From contig CM068825.1 in assembly GCA_028554795.2 (NCBI GenBank), positions 90,578,951 to 90,642,950 on the forward strand: a stretch of 64,000 nucleotides of DNA, in the 5' to 3' direction. The DNA comes from Sinohyriopsis cumingii. Lineage: Eukaryota; Mollusca; Bivalvia; Unionida; Unionidae. Under the pieces are notes generated by a model, which did not search any database, was not told the origin of the DNA, and worked only from the letters and a program-made list of their open reading frames with translations. Shown piece by piece: positions 24,601-39,600 of the stretch (its first letter is position 1; each line of letters starts with the position of its first letter). The position numbers were made by a program, and so were the translations under genes.

Positions 24601-27600
24601 GTTCATAATGGTGGCTGATATTACCTAAATTTAGTCTGTGGTTCATAGTGGTGGCTGGTATTACCTAAATTTAGTATGTGGTTCATAGTGGTGGCTGATA
24701 TTACCTAAATTTAGCATTTGGTTCATAGTGGTAGCTGATATCACCTAAATTTAGTCTGTGGTTCATAGTGGTAGCTGATATTACCTAAATTTAATCTGTG
24801 GTTCATAGTGGTGGCTGATATTACCTAAATTTAGTATGTGGTTCATAGTGGTGGCTGATATTACCTAAATTTAGCATTTGGTTCATAGTGGTAGCTGATA
24901 TTACCTAAATTTAGTCTGTGGTTCATAGTGATGGTTGATATTACCTAAATTTAGTCTGTGGTTCATGGTGGTGGCTGATATTACCTAAATTTAGTCTGTG
25001 GTTCATAGTGGTGGCTGATATTACCTAAATTTAGTTTGTGGTTCATAGTGGTGGCTGATATTACCTAAATTTAGTCTGTGGTTCATAGTGGTGGCTGATA
25101 TTACCTAAATTTAGTCTGTGGTTCATGGTGGTGGTTGATATTACCTAAATTTAGTCTGTGGTTCATAGTGGTGGCTGATATCACTTAAACTTTATCTGTG
25201 GTTCATAGTGGTGGCTGATATTAAATAAATTTAGTCTGTGGTTCATAGTGGCGGCTGATATTAAATAAATTTAGTCTGTGGTTCATAGTGGTGGCTGATA
25301 TTACTTAAACTTCATCTGTGGTTCATAGTGGTGGCTGATATTACTTAAACTTCATCTGTGGTTCATAGTGGTGGCTGATATTACTTAAACTTTATATGTG
25401 GTTCATGGTGGTGGCTGATATTACTTAAACTTTATCTGTGGTTCATTCAAACAAACTTTGCCCCAATTTTCATTTGCAGAAATTTGCTTAAAACATTTAT
25501 GGTTTAAACAATCTCTGAACAGTCTCTGAAAATAACTGATATCAATTTAGTTCTAAGAAGTGATTCAAATTGGTAAATTATCATTCCTGATAATTAATCC
25601 TTGAACAGTGTGTTACATGAGGTTTATCTTACAACAACATCTACATAATATCATGACATCCGTAACTTCTTACAGCCATTAAAAATCACATCTATCTACC
25701 CTTATAACCTCAAGTCAAACAAATATGTCATGCGGTCTAGTGATCTAAAAGAATAACATAACCATTGTTATGTGCAAAATTTGAAGTCACTTTATAATAT
25801 ACAATTTAAATTTTGGTATATTAAAACACATTAAGTTGACATCATTTGGTAAAAACAATATATACTGTACTAAATATATAACAAAGAAAAAGTAAAAAAT
25901 TTGTGGTCTCCTGATATATATAGTCAATATATGGAATCTTTCATTCAGAAATAGTTGACCATAGGACAGTCCTGGCCACTTTACTTGCCCTTTCTTTACC
26001 TTTCTAACCAATGTGACAATGTAGCCAACAGTACAGTTTACTTTTTCCACATTTTTACAAGCAGATTTGGAATTAGTAAATGGTTAAAAGTTTGACGATT
26101 TTGTTAGGTTTTCACAATGGAAAGGGAATCCCAAGCTGTGTTTCTGTGTGGTTTCTATGTAGTTCAAAGATTTCAGTATGACTAATATCTGTGGTAAAAA
26201 TGCAAGCTTTGGTCAGCAGCCAGCTTGAGATGGTACTAACTCAATCTTTTGGTCAGTAACCAGCTTATGTTGGTACCATAAAGTGCTACACCAGCAAATG
26301 AAGCACTAACTGCATCTTTTGAACTGTCTGTATTTTGGATGTATGACAGGAGGCTTGATCTTAATGAATTTACTCTGAAATACAGGAGGATTAATGGATT
26401 AGACAATTTTTTGGTAGCATACTGAAAAGCCAATGTCATTTGTCTGAGATTAAGTCATGGTTCATTTTACTTCAGCATCAATGATTTCTGAAGATTAAGT
26501 TCTAACTGACCAATGAGGCCACTGGTCCACTCTTTTTTAAGGGCTGGAACTAATGGTAGTGTTGTGTTCCTCATTTATCGACCAGTTACTCTGATTTACT
26601 GTGCTTTCTGCTTCACTTATTGAGTGGCTGATTACATGAGTTTGTGAGGCACCAAGACTATAAGTTGGTCTTGTGCTGTGGCCAGGAAATGTCTGCCTGA
26701 GAATAGACACATTTTGTGGAGGATTTTTTTGTCACTTGAGCTGCATTCGTAATAGAATTTTCCAGCAATATTAAATGGCTTCATAAACTATTTGGCCTCA
26801 GGGAAGCTAAGGCATTTCTCCTATATACCCACTTACCCTTTTCATGCTCCACTTAGAGCAGTCGCTAGAGCAAAAGTGGTTGCCCTGCCTATTCACATTT
26901 GGGATTTTTTCTTTCTCCATGATTGCCCATTGTGGCACTCCCATCCACATCTGGGGTTTTATGATTTTCTCTTGTAGTGAACTTTGTGGTGACCATATTT
27001 GTGGTGGTTCAAGCACTACAAGGGATTAGAGATGAAAGGGTCTACTGGAACTATGATCAAGCAAAGTTGCAAATTCAATCATCAATAACTAAGTTTTGGT
27101 GAGAACCAACTTGTTGTTTTGGTAAATGTTGATTAATTTAGTTTGGACAACATAGGTTTTCATCTATTGTGGGCTCACTGTAGCCATAAAGAACCAACAA
27201 CATCTCTACATGGTTTCAGAGACTTATGCAGAGATACTTTGTTGGGGATCTCCACAAACTGCTTTGTGTAAGCAGATTATCAGAGTGAGCTTCACAGCTG
27301 CACACTGCTTGTAATTGACCTGAGCTGAGGTTTAACACTCTTTGGCTCTCCATCCAGACCCTTAAGGAATTTTGTTATAAACTTGGTTGTGGGTTACATA
27401 ATGAGAAAATGCAGGCAATTGCCTTGACTTAGAACAGTTTCTTTATCCAAATCAAGGGTCAATTTATTTCTGGTTCATTTTTATTGGGGTGGCCAAGTGG
27501 TCTAAGGCCATTGTCTACACAAATCACATACATATTACTTCTATCCACATGAGTTCAAGCCTTGCTATGGCCAATGTGGGTATACAAGATAGCTTGCCAG

Positions 27601-30600
27601 TAAATTCCCATGTGTTGGAGGTTCTTTCTGGGGTCTTGGTGGGTTATTCTTCCACTAAATATACTGGCCACCATGTATAGTCTATCATGTGCTGAAAAAT
27701 GTCATTTAAATCCACAAAACTGAAAACCTAGTAGACCAGGCCTTCCATTATGGTTTGTTTGGCATGTTTTCCCATAATGGAAGAAAATTATTTCATTACC
27801 TGAACCTCCCACACTGCCCTGGAGCCCAACAAAGGGACAGAGTGTTATTCTGCTTTATTGTATTTATCATGTCAGAGCTATTACTTGAGTCTTGAGTAAT
27901 TTAGAATGCTTCCTTGACTGACCACTGCTGCCATCCTCATAGGCCATGTTGTTTGTAATGTTTCCAAATTAACAGTATCAGTTTTCCTAAATTGTAATAG
28001 TGACCTTTTCAAGTTAGGAGACGTAAGACAACTGAAGCTTGACATGACTAGACAATTGATCAGACTGGGCCTTTCTGATTGCCATCTAACCTGAAGCTGA
28101 GATTTAAGTAGTGTTTTGGACTGTAATGGCAACAACCTAGCCTCACCTCTGCTCAACTGCCAGGATCATCTCCTAAACTGACATGCAGTGCAACTCATTA
28201 CAAAGAGGTTTCCTGTTTATTGCCTTGCACAACATGTATGTGGGAGTATCAAGACTATTCTTCATCGCCAAGTCCAGGGTGATGGCAGGACTTTCCTGTT
28301 TAAATTTCAAATAAACTTCCAAGAAATTATGCATGACACGGACTATACCCTTACATGCTGGCTAAAATGACAGCTTGTTCTATGGCACTAAGGTTTGGTA
28401 CGAGTTCCAGGCTCTTGTCTTCAAAACTGATAGAATCCATCAATGTGTCATCATCCAACCTCAGCACCTGCAACAGTCAATTATAGAAGGTTATGCAAAT
28501 AAACATTATGGCCTACCTAGACTGCAGTAACATGCTCACAAGGCACTTCTGAGTCTCAGCTTTGATCCCTGCACTTGGATTGTGAGAGGGTCATCAATCC
28601 TAAGTTAATGTTCCTCTATACTATGTCTTCCCACCACAAAAGTTAATTACCCCACTATACTATGTCTTCCCACCACAAAAGTTAATTGCCCCTCTATACT
28701 ATGTCTTCCCACCACAAAAGTTAATTACTCCTCTATACTATGTCTTCCCACCACAAAAGTTAATTACCCCATGGCTACTGATCAGGGTCTATGTTGATTG
28801 CAGTTGGACTCGACTTATAACTGAATATATATGATACTATATACCATCAGGCAGGCAATGGATAGCACTGAATGGCTTATAATACAATAATGTTAGACAG
28901 TTATGTGCAAAACTGTGATGAAGACAGAGCAAGACTTAGAACAAGCTTTTGTTTGAACAACATGTCCTCCCCCAGCCTCAATGCCACTTGAAGTTTAAAA
29001 AACTTCATGAAAATTAGAAAATTATTCCAATGGCATGAAAATGTTTCAATGTCAGGCACTTATGCATTAACATGTCTCCCAAATGTCATTTGTCTCTAGT
29101 GTTTTTTTTCTAAAATAATTTTTTTCAAACCAAAAGTGCAAAATCCAAAACATTAAAAAAAAATTCAACACATACAAAAAAAAATTCTATAATGGACTGA
29201 AAATCTTAAAGGTCCTCTACATACACAATAATAAAATAAGCCATTTTCTTTGGTCCACCTCAAGTGGGTTTGTCTAAATTGTGCTAACAAGGTTCTTCAC
29301 AAAAATAATAGTTTTATGAAGTAGTAAAAAAATGTGTAAAACAATACAAATTGATATATTGGCCTGAGAATCTAATCAAGTCATCAGTATATAAATTTAA
29401 ATAAGTTACCAAACTGTACTTACAAGTCCGTTTCAAAAAGGGTCTAAATGCACAAAGTTCAAAAAGCTGGCAGCCTTTCTGTAATGATCTGAAATTCTAA
29501 TCAGGTCAACTACATACTGATGCAGATATGGTACTAATATTGAATGTGTCTATGTTTAATAGTCTGTGTGCGATCCTGTCACAAGATGTTGGGACTGATG
29601 GACAGATGTACTAACAGATGGAATGGCATGACCAAATGAATATGTTCTCCATTTCAAGGGATGGGAGCACATAAATAGATGTATACTCCCCACTGCTGCA
29701 AGTGATGGGCAACAATCCCCTACATTCATTTATCACCTATGAATGCATGTGTGTAGATTTCCTCATTTCTCAAGAATATGTACAAAGCTGATAAAACAAT
29801 CACTGTGAGTATAAGCAAAACTTCCTTGTCACTGTGACCCAACATCAACTGTCATACTCTTTGAATGAGCCAATCAAAGTTTCTCTTTCTAACACGGTTA
29901 AGTATTGACACAATGATCATTTTTTCACTGATGTGTAGAAGACTGTTACACTGTGTCCTTGATGACGTATTTTTTTTCATGCATTCTCATGAAAAGTTAG
30001 GAAATCTCTGCATAAGCAGCCACAAATGACAAAGAAGCACAGCAGATTTACAAATAACTTTATGTAAAAAAAATACTTCTCCGAGTTCAGAAAACTAGAA
30101 GAAATTACTCCAATGATATAAAGGCACAAGGAAAGCAGTCACGATGATGACATAGAATCTGGTACCAATGTCTCTATGCTAGGGGAGACCACTCTAGTAT
30201 GACAGAACTGGGCAAGTGGATGACCTTTTGGTGGCACTCCACAGTTATGTAATCTGCATAGAGTTACATATTTTTTAGAAAAAGAATTTCCCCAATTTAC
30301 TTCAATGGTTATTCTGGCTATTTAAAAAATACCCTGTATATCTTAGGTATTATTAAAGAACTTTTATTTTGGTGTATGATTAATGGGTGTAATTGTGTTA
30401 CTGAATCAAAGGATAGGCCTTACTTCACATGTGCACTAAACATGGAGACCAGTGTAAAATGGAATAAAAATCAGGAAAACCCCCCTGTAAGAACCACCCA
30501 TCCATGGGAAGCTACTGGCAAGTTATCTCACATGCCACATTAATGGAGCCCAAGACTCAGACCTACACAAACAAGTGAATAGCAGTGATTGGTAAAGGTG

Positions 30601-33600
30601 AGTGCTTTAGACCAATTGGCCACACAGGTCTCTGATGTCATGCTCCTATGTGACTGCAGGCAAGAGTATCAAAGAAACTTAGCAAACACAAAACCAAATC
30701 TACAGACACTAAGCTCATCATACACAGGTAAATCAATCATGAAATATGTCACAGTGACCTAATTTTCAATAAGGGCTGTAGTACTTCTATGGAAATATTT
30801 ACATATAACATCATGTGGCTCTAAAAACAATAGCATCTGAGAAAATGACATAAATGTAAACCCTATCCTTAATGTTTATACCAGACATGTGGATGGATGG
30901 TTTGATAGATGGACAGATGCCATCAATCCGTAAACCAGAATCACTTTGCAATCCAGCCCATAATACTGCAGTCTCCAGTGGCAAAAAAAGACTTATGACA
31001 TGTCTTCAACCCATCGCCAGATCCCAACCTCTACCAATGCAATATAGGAATGCCAGCGTTATAAAAAACACTGAATCTGAACATCAAACTGGAAAACTAT
31101 GAATTTAATTTAAAGTATTAAATATAATTTAACAAAGTTTTTCTGTTGGAGTGTGCTTCCTAGTCATCTTTCCCACCATGTAACATGCATAATTCCATCT
31201 AGATGAAGTGCATGGTATTCATTCCAATGTTAATACCTTTCATATTCCAATTAGAATGTCTGTATCACAAATCTTTTTATCAAGTTATAAGCCTCATTGG
31301 TCACTTTCAATTGGACATCTTTCTTTAATTTTCTCAGATGGACCAGATGTGATTTTTATTTGGCAGTATTCAACTGTCAAACAAGTTCTTAAGTGTTCCT
31401 TAGCAACTGTAGTCAGGCATAACAAGCATTTCTAGATGTATTGGTGATCATATTGCAGTTCACCTTAACAAAGTTATATCTGACCTGAAAATCAGAATCT
31501 GACAAAAGTGGTAGTGGTGTAATTTGAGGTCAAAAATAGGAATGATTCTGCCACAACTGGAATGGTTGGCATATCTGCTGCACACACTAATACACACATG
31601 CAAAATGAAAGGTATTATCACACAGTCTTGTTCTTGTTTTTTTCCCCGAAGAAGGTTGGGATGATTAAAAAAGTTACATATACCTTAGGCAGATATTCTG
31701 GTAGTTGGGCTGTCAAAGTTTCAGTGCTGAGTGGCTGGCCAGTACCCTCCCTGCTGACATTCAGAATTAGCTGTGCCTTGCTCTCCTGCTGGAACCGTGT
31801 TCGTTTCCCCATGGCACCTGAAATCCAATCCTCAAGTGAGTAGAAAAAGGTTTAAGTTTTCACAGGCCTGTTAGTGGTGCATTAAAAAGACTTGCACTTT
31901 CTCAAAGGGCAACTGTTGGGTGGGATTCTGACCTTGTACCTTCAGATTATCAGCCTACAGTGCCTACCCCTAGGGCCAAACACATTATTATAGGTCATGG
32001 AAATGACAGCTGGCATCTCAATTAGATAAGCTGTTTTAGCCTAGACAATCAACATGCAAGTCACTTTTGCCAAACAAGTGAAACCAAAAGAGAGATTAAC
32101 CAAACAATAAATAACATGTAAACTGACGATGCTAGTTTTATCAATCTGCTATAAAAATTAATCAAATTTAAATTATTGCATGATTACAATGTTAGAACAC
32201 TTGTTTGGATATTATGTATGTGACATCAGTGTTTGCATAAGTATAGGCATGACGACTTCTGAGTTAACATCACTATCAGCATAATGTTCTGTACATGTTT
32301 TTTTTTTTGTTTCCATATGTATCATCATGATGTTCTGTACATGATTTCAGTGTTTCCATAGGTATCATTATGATGTTCTGTACATGACTTCAATGTTTCC
32401 ACATCATCATGATCATAAGTACACGACCAATGTTTCCATATCATCATGATGAGACTTCAAAGTTTCCAAAAGTATAATCATGCTATTATATAACAAAGAA
32501 ATATAACACAAGTGTTTTCATGGTCATGTAATTTTTTTTAAAGTAAGCCCATGATGAAGGAAAAAAATTTCAAAATTTTTTTTAACGGAAGAAAGATCAG
32601 TGGTTATGATGCAGATGAAATACTGTAATTCATAATATTCAGTAAAAATTATCATTTCCAAATTTAGAAACTTTAAAAAAAAACCAAAATTTTCTACATT
32701 ATCAGTTGAAAATATGTGAAGTAAAGACACTGAAAATGTAAACTGAAAATATGTGATTTAAACTTTTCACATATTTCCAGCTAAAAATCTGTCTATTGAA
32801 CAGTGACACACCAGAATATTTTTCAAGATGCATTACCTTTAAAAGAATAAGTCTATGCTGAAGTACAGTTCTGTACTTAAAATCATGTAAGCCACACATA
32901 ATGTCCTGTTATTTGTTGTACACATGTTTAAATGATGACTAAAATATGTACAGTTTCACTTTAATCCTTCAAGGTTGTGAAACCTGTTACCTTTCATAGA
33001 TTATGATGGACAGAAGGATGAACATGAGGAATCCTATATGCCCCAGCCTTAAATGTGCGAGTATAACAAGAGTACCTCAAAAAGATTTACAATTTAGTGG
33101 TCATGAAGAATTTCCAGGAATCCAAGATAAATCCGTTTAATTTTTTGTAAACTGCTGTCAGAGTACTGACACCATCTCTGACATACCTGAAAAACTTCAA
33201 CATACCAAATTTAGTAACAAAAATATTTTCTTACACTTGAGGTAACACTTTTACAAGATAAATTTAAGTGCAGTATAAAATTCTATGATAAGGTCTTGGA
33301 TCATGGCAGAAAGATCAACAAATTTGTCTCCAACAATTTTGAGATAAAACACACATGCTAAGTTTGGTTAAATCTACACATAATATTTTGGGGAAAGAAA
33401 AACCACAAAGTTTTTGAAGTGGTATCATTCAAGGTATTTTTTCAAATATATCTACAAATTAAGTTAAACGACAAAAATCGATTCATATTTGTTTGTGTTA
33501 TCATACTCACAAGATGGTACAGCTAAAACATGTGTCAAGATCTTGGACTTTAAAGTCATGTCAGTGCTGAATATGAATGCAACTAAATATAAAGTCTGGT

Positions 33601-36600
33601 CAAAATTTTACTACATAATTTTATTTACAAGTCACTGTGTTCATAAACCATGTTTTCATAAATCTATAATTAAGTATTTTTGGGGAGAAAAAAACCAAAG
33701 TTATTTAAGTGGGATCATTCAAGGTGTTCAAACTTTAACAAAAAACCATTCATACCTGTTTGTGTAATCATACTCTCAAGCCAGAACAGCTAAAACTATG
33801 TGTCGAGATCATGTACCTTGAAATTAATGTTGGAGTGCTGACAATCAACGCAACTACATACAAAGTCCTTGGACGTGAAAATCAATTCAGAGTGCCGATT
33901 ATAAATGCAACTACATACAAAGTCCTTGGACCTTATAATCAATTTCAGTGCCGATTATAAATACAATTAAATACAATGTCCTTGGACGTTAAAATCAATG
34001 TCAGAGTGCAGACTATCAACTTTCTGTTTAAGATGCAGCAAAATACAAAGTCCAATCAAAATTCACTTGAATATGTACAGGTTACAGTGTGCATAAACTC
34101 CATGAAGTACAAATGACTTAACTCCAAAGTCAATTAGGCTGATCTTCATCAAAATGTGGATATATCCTATCTGCACTGTTTTCATTCACAGAAAAAAACA
34201 AAACAATTTATGTTGTACAAAAGTGTCAAAGCCAACATTCATTCAAGAGTAGTGGTGACAACAAGCTTTTCAAGATGGCCACAACATTTGCCATGATCAT
34301 GATGAGATAAGAACCATTTTTGTTCAGAAACAGTTATGTATTGCAATACTGGCCATATGGGTCATCCAACCGGCACTATGTTCATTTAGGTCACACAAGA
34401 CACAATATGAAATCTTTTGGTGAAAACTCCATTTTGCTAAGCTCATCCACTTAGAAGAAGGAGTGATAACAAGACTTGGCAGCCATTTTGCAGGTCAAAT
34501 CAGCCCCATTTTCATTCAGGACTAAGTAGACACAAGAAATCTTTTAGTAATTACAAATGTCAATTATCAAGAAGAGTAGAAAAACCAAGATGTTGGACGT
34601 TATATCAGCACCACTTTCATGTAGGACCAATTAGACAGTGTAAGAACCTATGGTATATATAGTTATAAACCAAGATCTCCCAATATATAACCACCTTTTC
34701 TGATTGGAATTACCTGCTAGTTCCACAACTAGTCCTGTCATTTTTAAGGCTGTGTTAACATGGAAATACCTGTTAGTTCTACAACTAGTCTGTCATTTTT
34801 CTGACTGTGTTACTATGAAAATATCTGCCAGCTCCACAACTAGTCCTGTCATTTGTATGGCAGGGTTAACATGGAAATACCTGTTAGTTCCACAACTAGT
34901 CCTGTCATTTTTATGGCCGTGTTAACATGGAAATACCTGTTAGCTCCACAACTAGTCCTGTCATTTTTCTGACCATGTTAACATGGAAATACCTGCTAGT
35001 TCCACAACTAGTCCTGTCATTTTTATGGCTGTGTTAACATGGAAATACCTGTTAGTTCTACAACTAGTCCTGTCATTTTTCTGACCATGTTAACATGGAA
35101 ATACCTGTTAGTTCCACAACTAGTCCTGTCATTTTTATGGCAGTGTTAACATGGAAATACCTGTTAGTTCCACAACTAGGCCTGTCATTTTTCTGACCAT
35201 GTTAACATGGAAATACCTGTTAGTTCCACAACTAGTCCTTTCATTTTTACGGCAGTGTTAACATGGAAATACCTGTTAGTTCCACAACTAGGCCTGTCAT
35301 TTTTCTGACCGTGTTAACATGGAAATACCTGTTAGTTCCACAACTAGGCCTGTCATTTTTCTGACTGTGTTAACATGGAAATACCTGTTAGTTCCACAAC
35401 TAGTCCTGTCATTTTTCTGGCAGTGTTAACATGGAAATACCTGTTAGTTCCACAACTAGGCCTGTCATTTTTCTGACCATGTTAACATGGAAATACCTGT
35501 TAGTTCCACAACTAGGCCTGTCATTTTTCTGACCGTGCTAACATGGAAATACCTGTTAGTTCCACAACTAGTCCTGTCATTTTTATGGCAGTGTTAACAT
35601 GGAAATACCTGTTAGTTCCACAATTAGGCCTGTAATTTTTCTGGCAGTGTTAACATGGAAATACCTGTTAGTTCCACAACTAGGCCTGTCATTTTTATGG
35701 TAGTGTTAACATGGAAATACTTGTTAGTACCACAACTAGTCCTGTAATTTTTCTGACCGTGTTAACATGGAAATACCTGTTAGTTCCACAACTAGGCTTG
35801 TCATTTTTCTGACCGTTCTAACATGGAAATACCTGTTAGTTCCACAACTAGTCCTGTCATTTTTATGGCAGTGTTAACATGGAAATACCTGTCAGTTCCA
35901 CAACTAGGCCTGTCATTTTTCTGGCAGTGTTAACATGGAAATACCTGTTAGTTCCACAACTAGTCCTTTCATTTTTATGGCAGTGTTAACATGGAAATAC
36001 CTGTTAGTTCCACAACTAGGCCTGTCATTTTTCTGGCAGTGTTAACATGGAAATACCTGTTAGTTCCACAACTAGTCCTGTCATTTTTCTGGCAGTGTTA
36101 ACATGGAAATACCTGTTAGTTCCACAACTAGTCCTGTCATTTTTCTGGCAGTGTTAATATGGTCCTTGGCCTTCCTATAGTCAAAAAACATGTAGCTGAG
36201 AAAGGCAGCCTCCAGGTAAAAGTGAATGATCAGATCTCTGCAATAAATAAATTAAAAAATTACACCATACTTCAACCTAACCTATCAAATACAAAGCATT
36301 AATACAAATTTTATTGCCAGAATTATTTTCAATACAAATTTTATTACCGGATCTTAATAATTCCATTCTTCACAAAACAATTTTTTCTATTACAAAAGCT
36401 CCATTATATTTACTTGAACTTCCTCGAGATAACTGACCCTATGGCTAATAAGTGACTATATTCAATGACCCTACTATGATTCTTATAATGCAGTATTCAT
36501 TTCCAATCGCAACCAACCCAACTACATACAAGAGATTGACTATCCAATAGCAATCCATGGTATCCAACCCAACTACAAGAACTAGACTGAAATCTAAAAT

Positions 36601-39600
36601 AGATGAATTTTCCTGAATCATGACTATAGGCAAAAATCTGATGTTCAATTTTCACAATACACTGATTACATCTATATACATTTAATCCTTTAACTAATTA
36701 GCAATTTAAAATTTTAAGGCCATTCAAAGTACAATTTTAAAAGATGACCAGAAATTATCTCTGTTTGATGTAAAATTATCCCGACCTGTTGTAATTAAGG
36801 CAAAAGGTAAAATTATACTGACCTATTGTAATTAATATATGATGTATAATTATACTAACCTACTCTAATCAAGGCACAATGTATAATCTTACTGACCTAT
36901 TGTAATCAAGGCATGCTATATAATTATACTAACCTATTGTAATCAAGGCAATGTAAATTTATCCTGACCTATTGTAATCAAGGCATGCTATATAATTATA
37001 CTAACCTATTTTAATCAAGGCAATGTACAATTATCCTGACCTATTGTAATCAAGGCAATGTACAATTATCCTGGCCTATTGTAATCAAGGGATGCTATAT
37101 AATTATACTAACCTATTGTAATCAAGGCAATGTACAATTATCCTGACCTACTGTAATCAAGGCATGATGTATAATCATGCTGACCTATTGTAATCAAGGA
37201 ATGATGTATAATTATCCTGACCTATTGTAATCAATGCATGATGTATAATTATCCTGACCTATTGTAATCAATGCATGATGTATAATTATCCTGACCTATT
37301 GTAATCAATGCATGATGTATAATTATCCTGACCTATTGTGATCAAGGAATGATGTATAATTATCCTGACCTACTGTAATCAATGCATGATGTATAATTAT
37401 CCTGACCTATTGCAATTAAGGCATGATGTGTAATTATACAGACCTGTTGTTATCATCTGTCATCAAAGGCTCTTTTTTCTGCACTGAAATAAAGGACATT
37501 AAATAATATAATGTATATACTTACAAGTCAGGACCAAACTGAATGGATTCAGATATGTAGATACATTATCTAATGTCAGATCAGGGTCTATATTGTTTGT
37601 AGTTAGGCCTGATTTATAAGTGAGCTTAGACAGTACTTTTTTACACACATTTACTGAGAGAAAAAATATGATAATGTGCTATCAATCGTGTAAAACCAGA
37701 ACTAATAATAATGGGTGCATCACAAACAGCCCTGTTTCTGTTTAAACCTAACTTAAGACATGTTTTGGTCTTCCATAAAAAAACTGAATTTTTTAAGGGG
37801 TGTTTGGGATCCTCCCCCAACAGGATCTCGAGGGGCAGCATATTTTATACTTATAAAAAACTGCTCCTGGTGCAACTTATCATAAAAGAAACCCCAAAAA
37901 AATCATCTGAAAAACTAATAAACTTACCAAAAATGTTCAACATGACTTCAATAATTTCACAACATTTATAGTTACATGAATTTGTTCTCCAATACTATTG
38001 AAGCTGAAGTTATTTTGTGTGCATGTCAGTGTTCATAAGGGTCGTTATGGAATGGGAGCGGACACACCGTTCTTAAAAAACCACATCAGAAATGATATAA
38101 AGAACGGACTATATCAAAAACATCTGATTCAAGTCAGGAGAAAAGAGGAATTCTGCTTTGAAATGGAGAAAAATCATGTCTGTAATTTTGAATCTTCTAT
38201 CCCTGAAAACTCGGTACTAATTATTTTTGTCACTATACATTTCTACTGTATCATTTAAGACTCATTGCATTTAAAAGTTTAAAAGTATAGCCCTTACAGG
38301 TATTACCTGTCCCTGATATACAATAACCTAAATAATATGTCTAAATCTTTTTGTCAAAGTTAGAAGGCTCTGCAATGATCTGATCACCTGGCAAAAAATG
38401 TGGGTGATCAGTATGACCTACTCAGAAAGCTCTAGTAGTAATTCTTGGTTGAACACATTATAACTGGTTAATTAATATTTTCTGTCTCGTTCATCATCTA
38501 GAACATTAAATAGAAAACTAGATCCCTTCTTGTATTTTTGGTCACAATTTAGAATCACATGACGTACACAACCTGTCGTATTTACTTGAAATGACCATGC
38601 AGCTGATACACATGTACTTCAGTGGCTGGTGAGCATATTTTAGAATGATGTCACACATAGCAGTAAACTTAAAATTGTGGGTAATTTGGACAATCTTACT
38701 CTTCATTAATTTTAACTGCAAATTTCAAGACTTTGCTTGGAGTAATTTAACTGAAAAGAGATGGTTTTTAAGCTACATAATGTTCTACAAAAGATATTAC
38801 AAATTTTAATTTTGAAGATTTTCTCCAAAACTAACCTTTAAATAGAGGAATTTGTTTGGAAAACAAGGTCTGGAGAACAGTGGCATTCAGCATTCAGGGA
38901 TGTAAATGACACCATGGAATGTTAAAAATCCAGGCAACATCCAATGTATGAAGAAAAAAAAGATGTGAAACTGATTGACAAGGACCATAACTCTGTCTAA
39001 AATGGAGCAAATGAGACACAGGTCTGAAACAATGTTCACATCAAATTGAATCAGAATATGTTCAATGTAATTAGCATTCCACGTGAAGATATAAAGATGA
39101 CTGACAAGAGCCATAACTCTGTAAAAATTGGTTTTGATGAGGCAAAACTCATAAAATGCACATCAAGATTTAAAAGACAATGTCCAAGAAAATTCCATCA
39201 AAGCTGGTTCAATGGTGTTTAAGCTATAATTACAAACATCATTCCAAGTTTCCATGTGAAGATAAGAATAAGAACAAATAAGTTATATCTCTCCAGATTG
39301 GAGTGGATGAGACTAAACTCATACAAGGCACATTCAAGTCGATGAGACAATGTTCATACCATATTTCATCAGAATATGTAAAATGGTTCTTGAGCTATGC
39401 AGGTTACAAACAACATCTCACATGATGACATGAACTTAATTGTCTAAGGTCATGACTCAGTATGACAAAAGTCCATCGGAGTTGCACTCTACTGGCCAAA
39501 ATGAATTTCAAAGAATACAAGAACAGACTAATTCTTACTTTTTATTTTCAATATGGCTACTGTAGAGACCATAAAAGATGTCAGATCAGCACCATTTTTA

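Noticed and set aside
23566-25447. The 40-bp array as a copy of the exon 9 or exon 10 boundary
   Set aside because: The unit contains a donor-like AG|GTAATA but does not match exon 9 (AT|GTAAGG) or exon 10 (TCA|GTAAGT) flanks.
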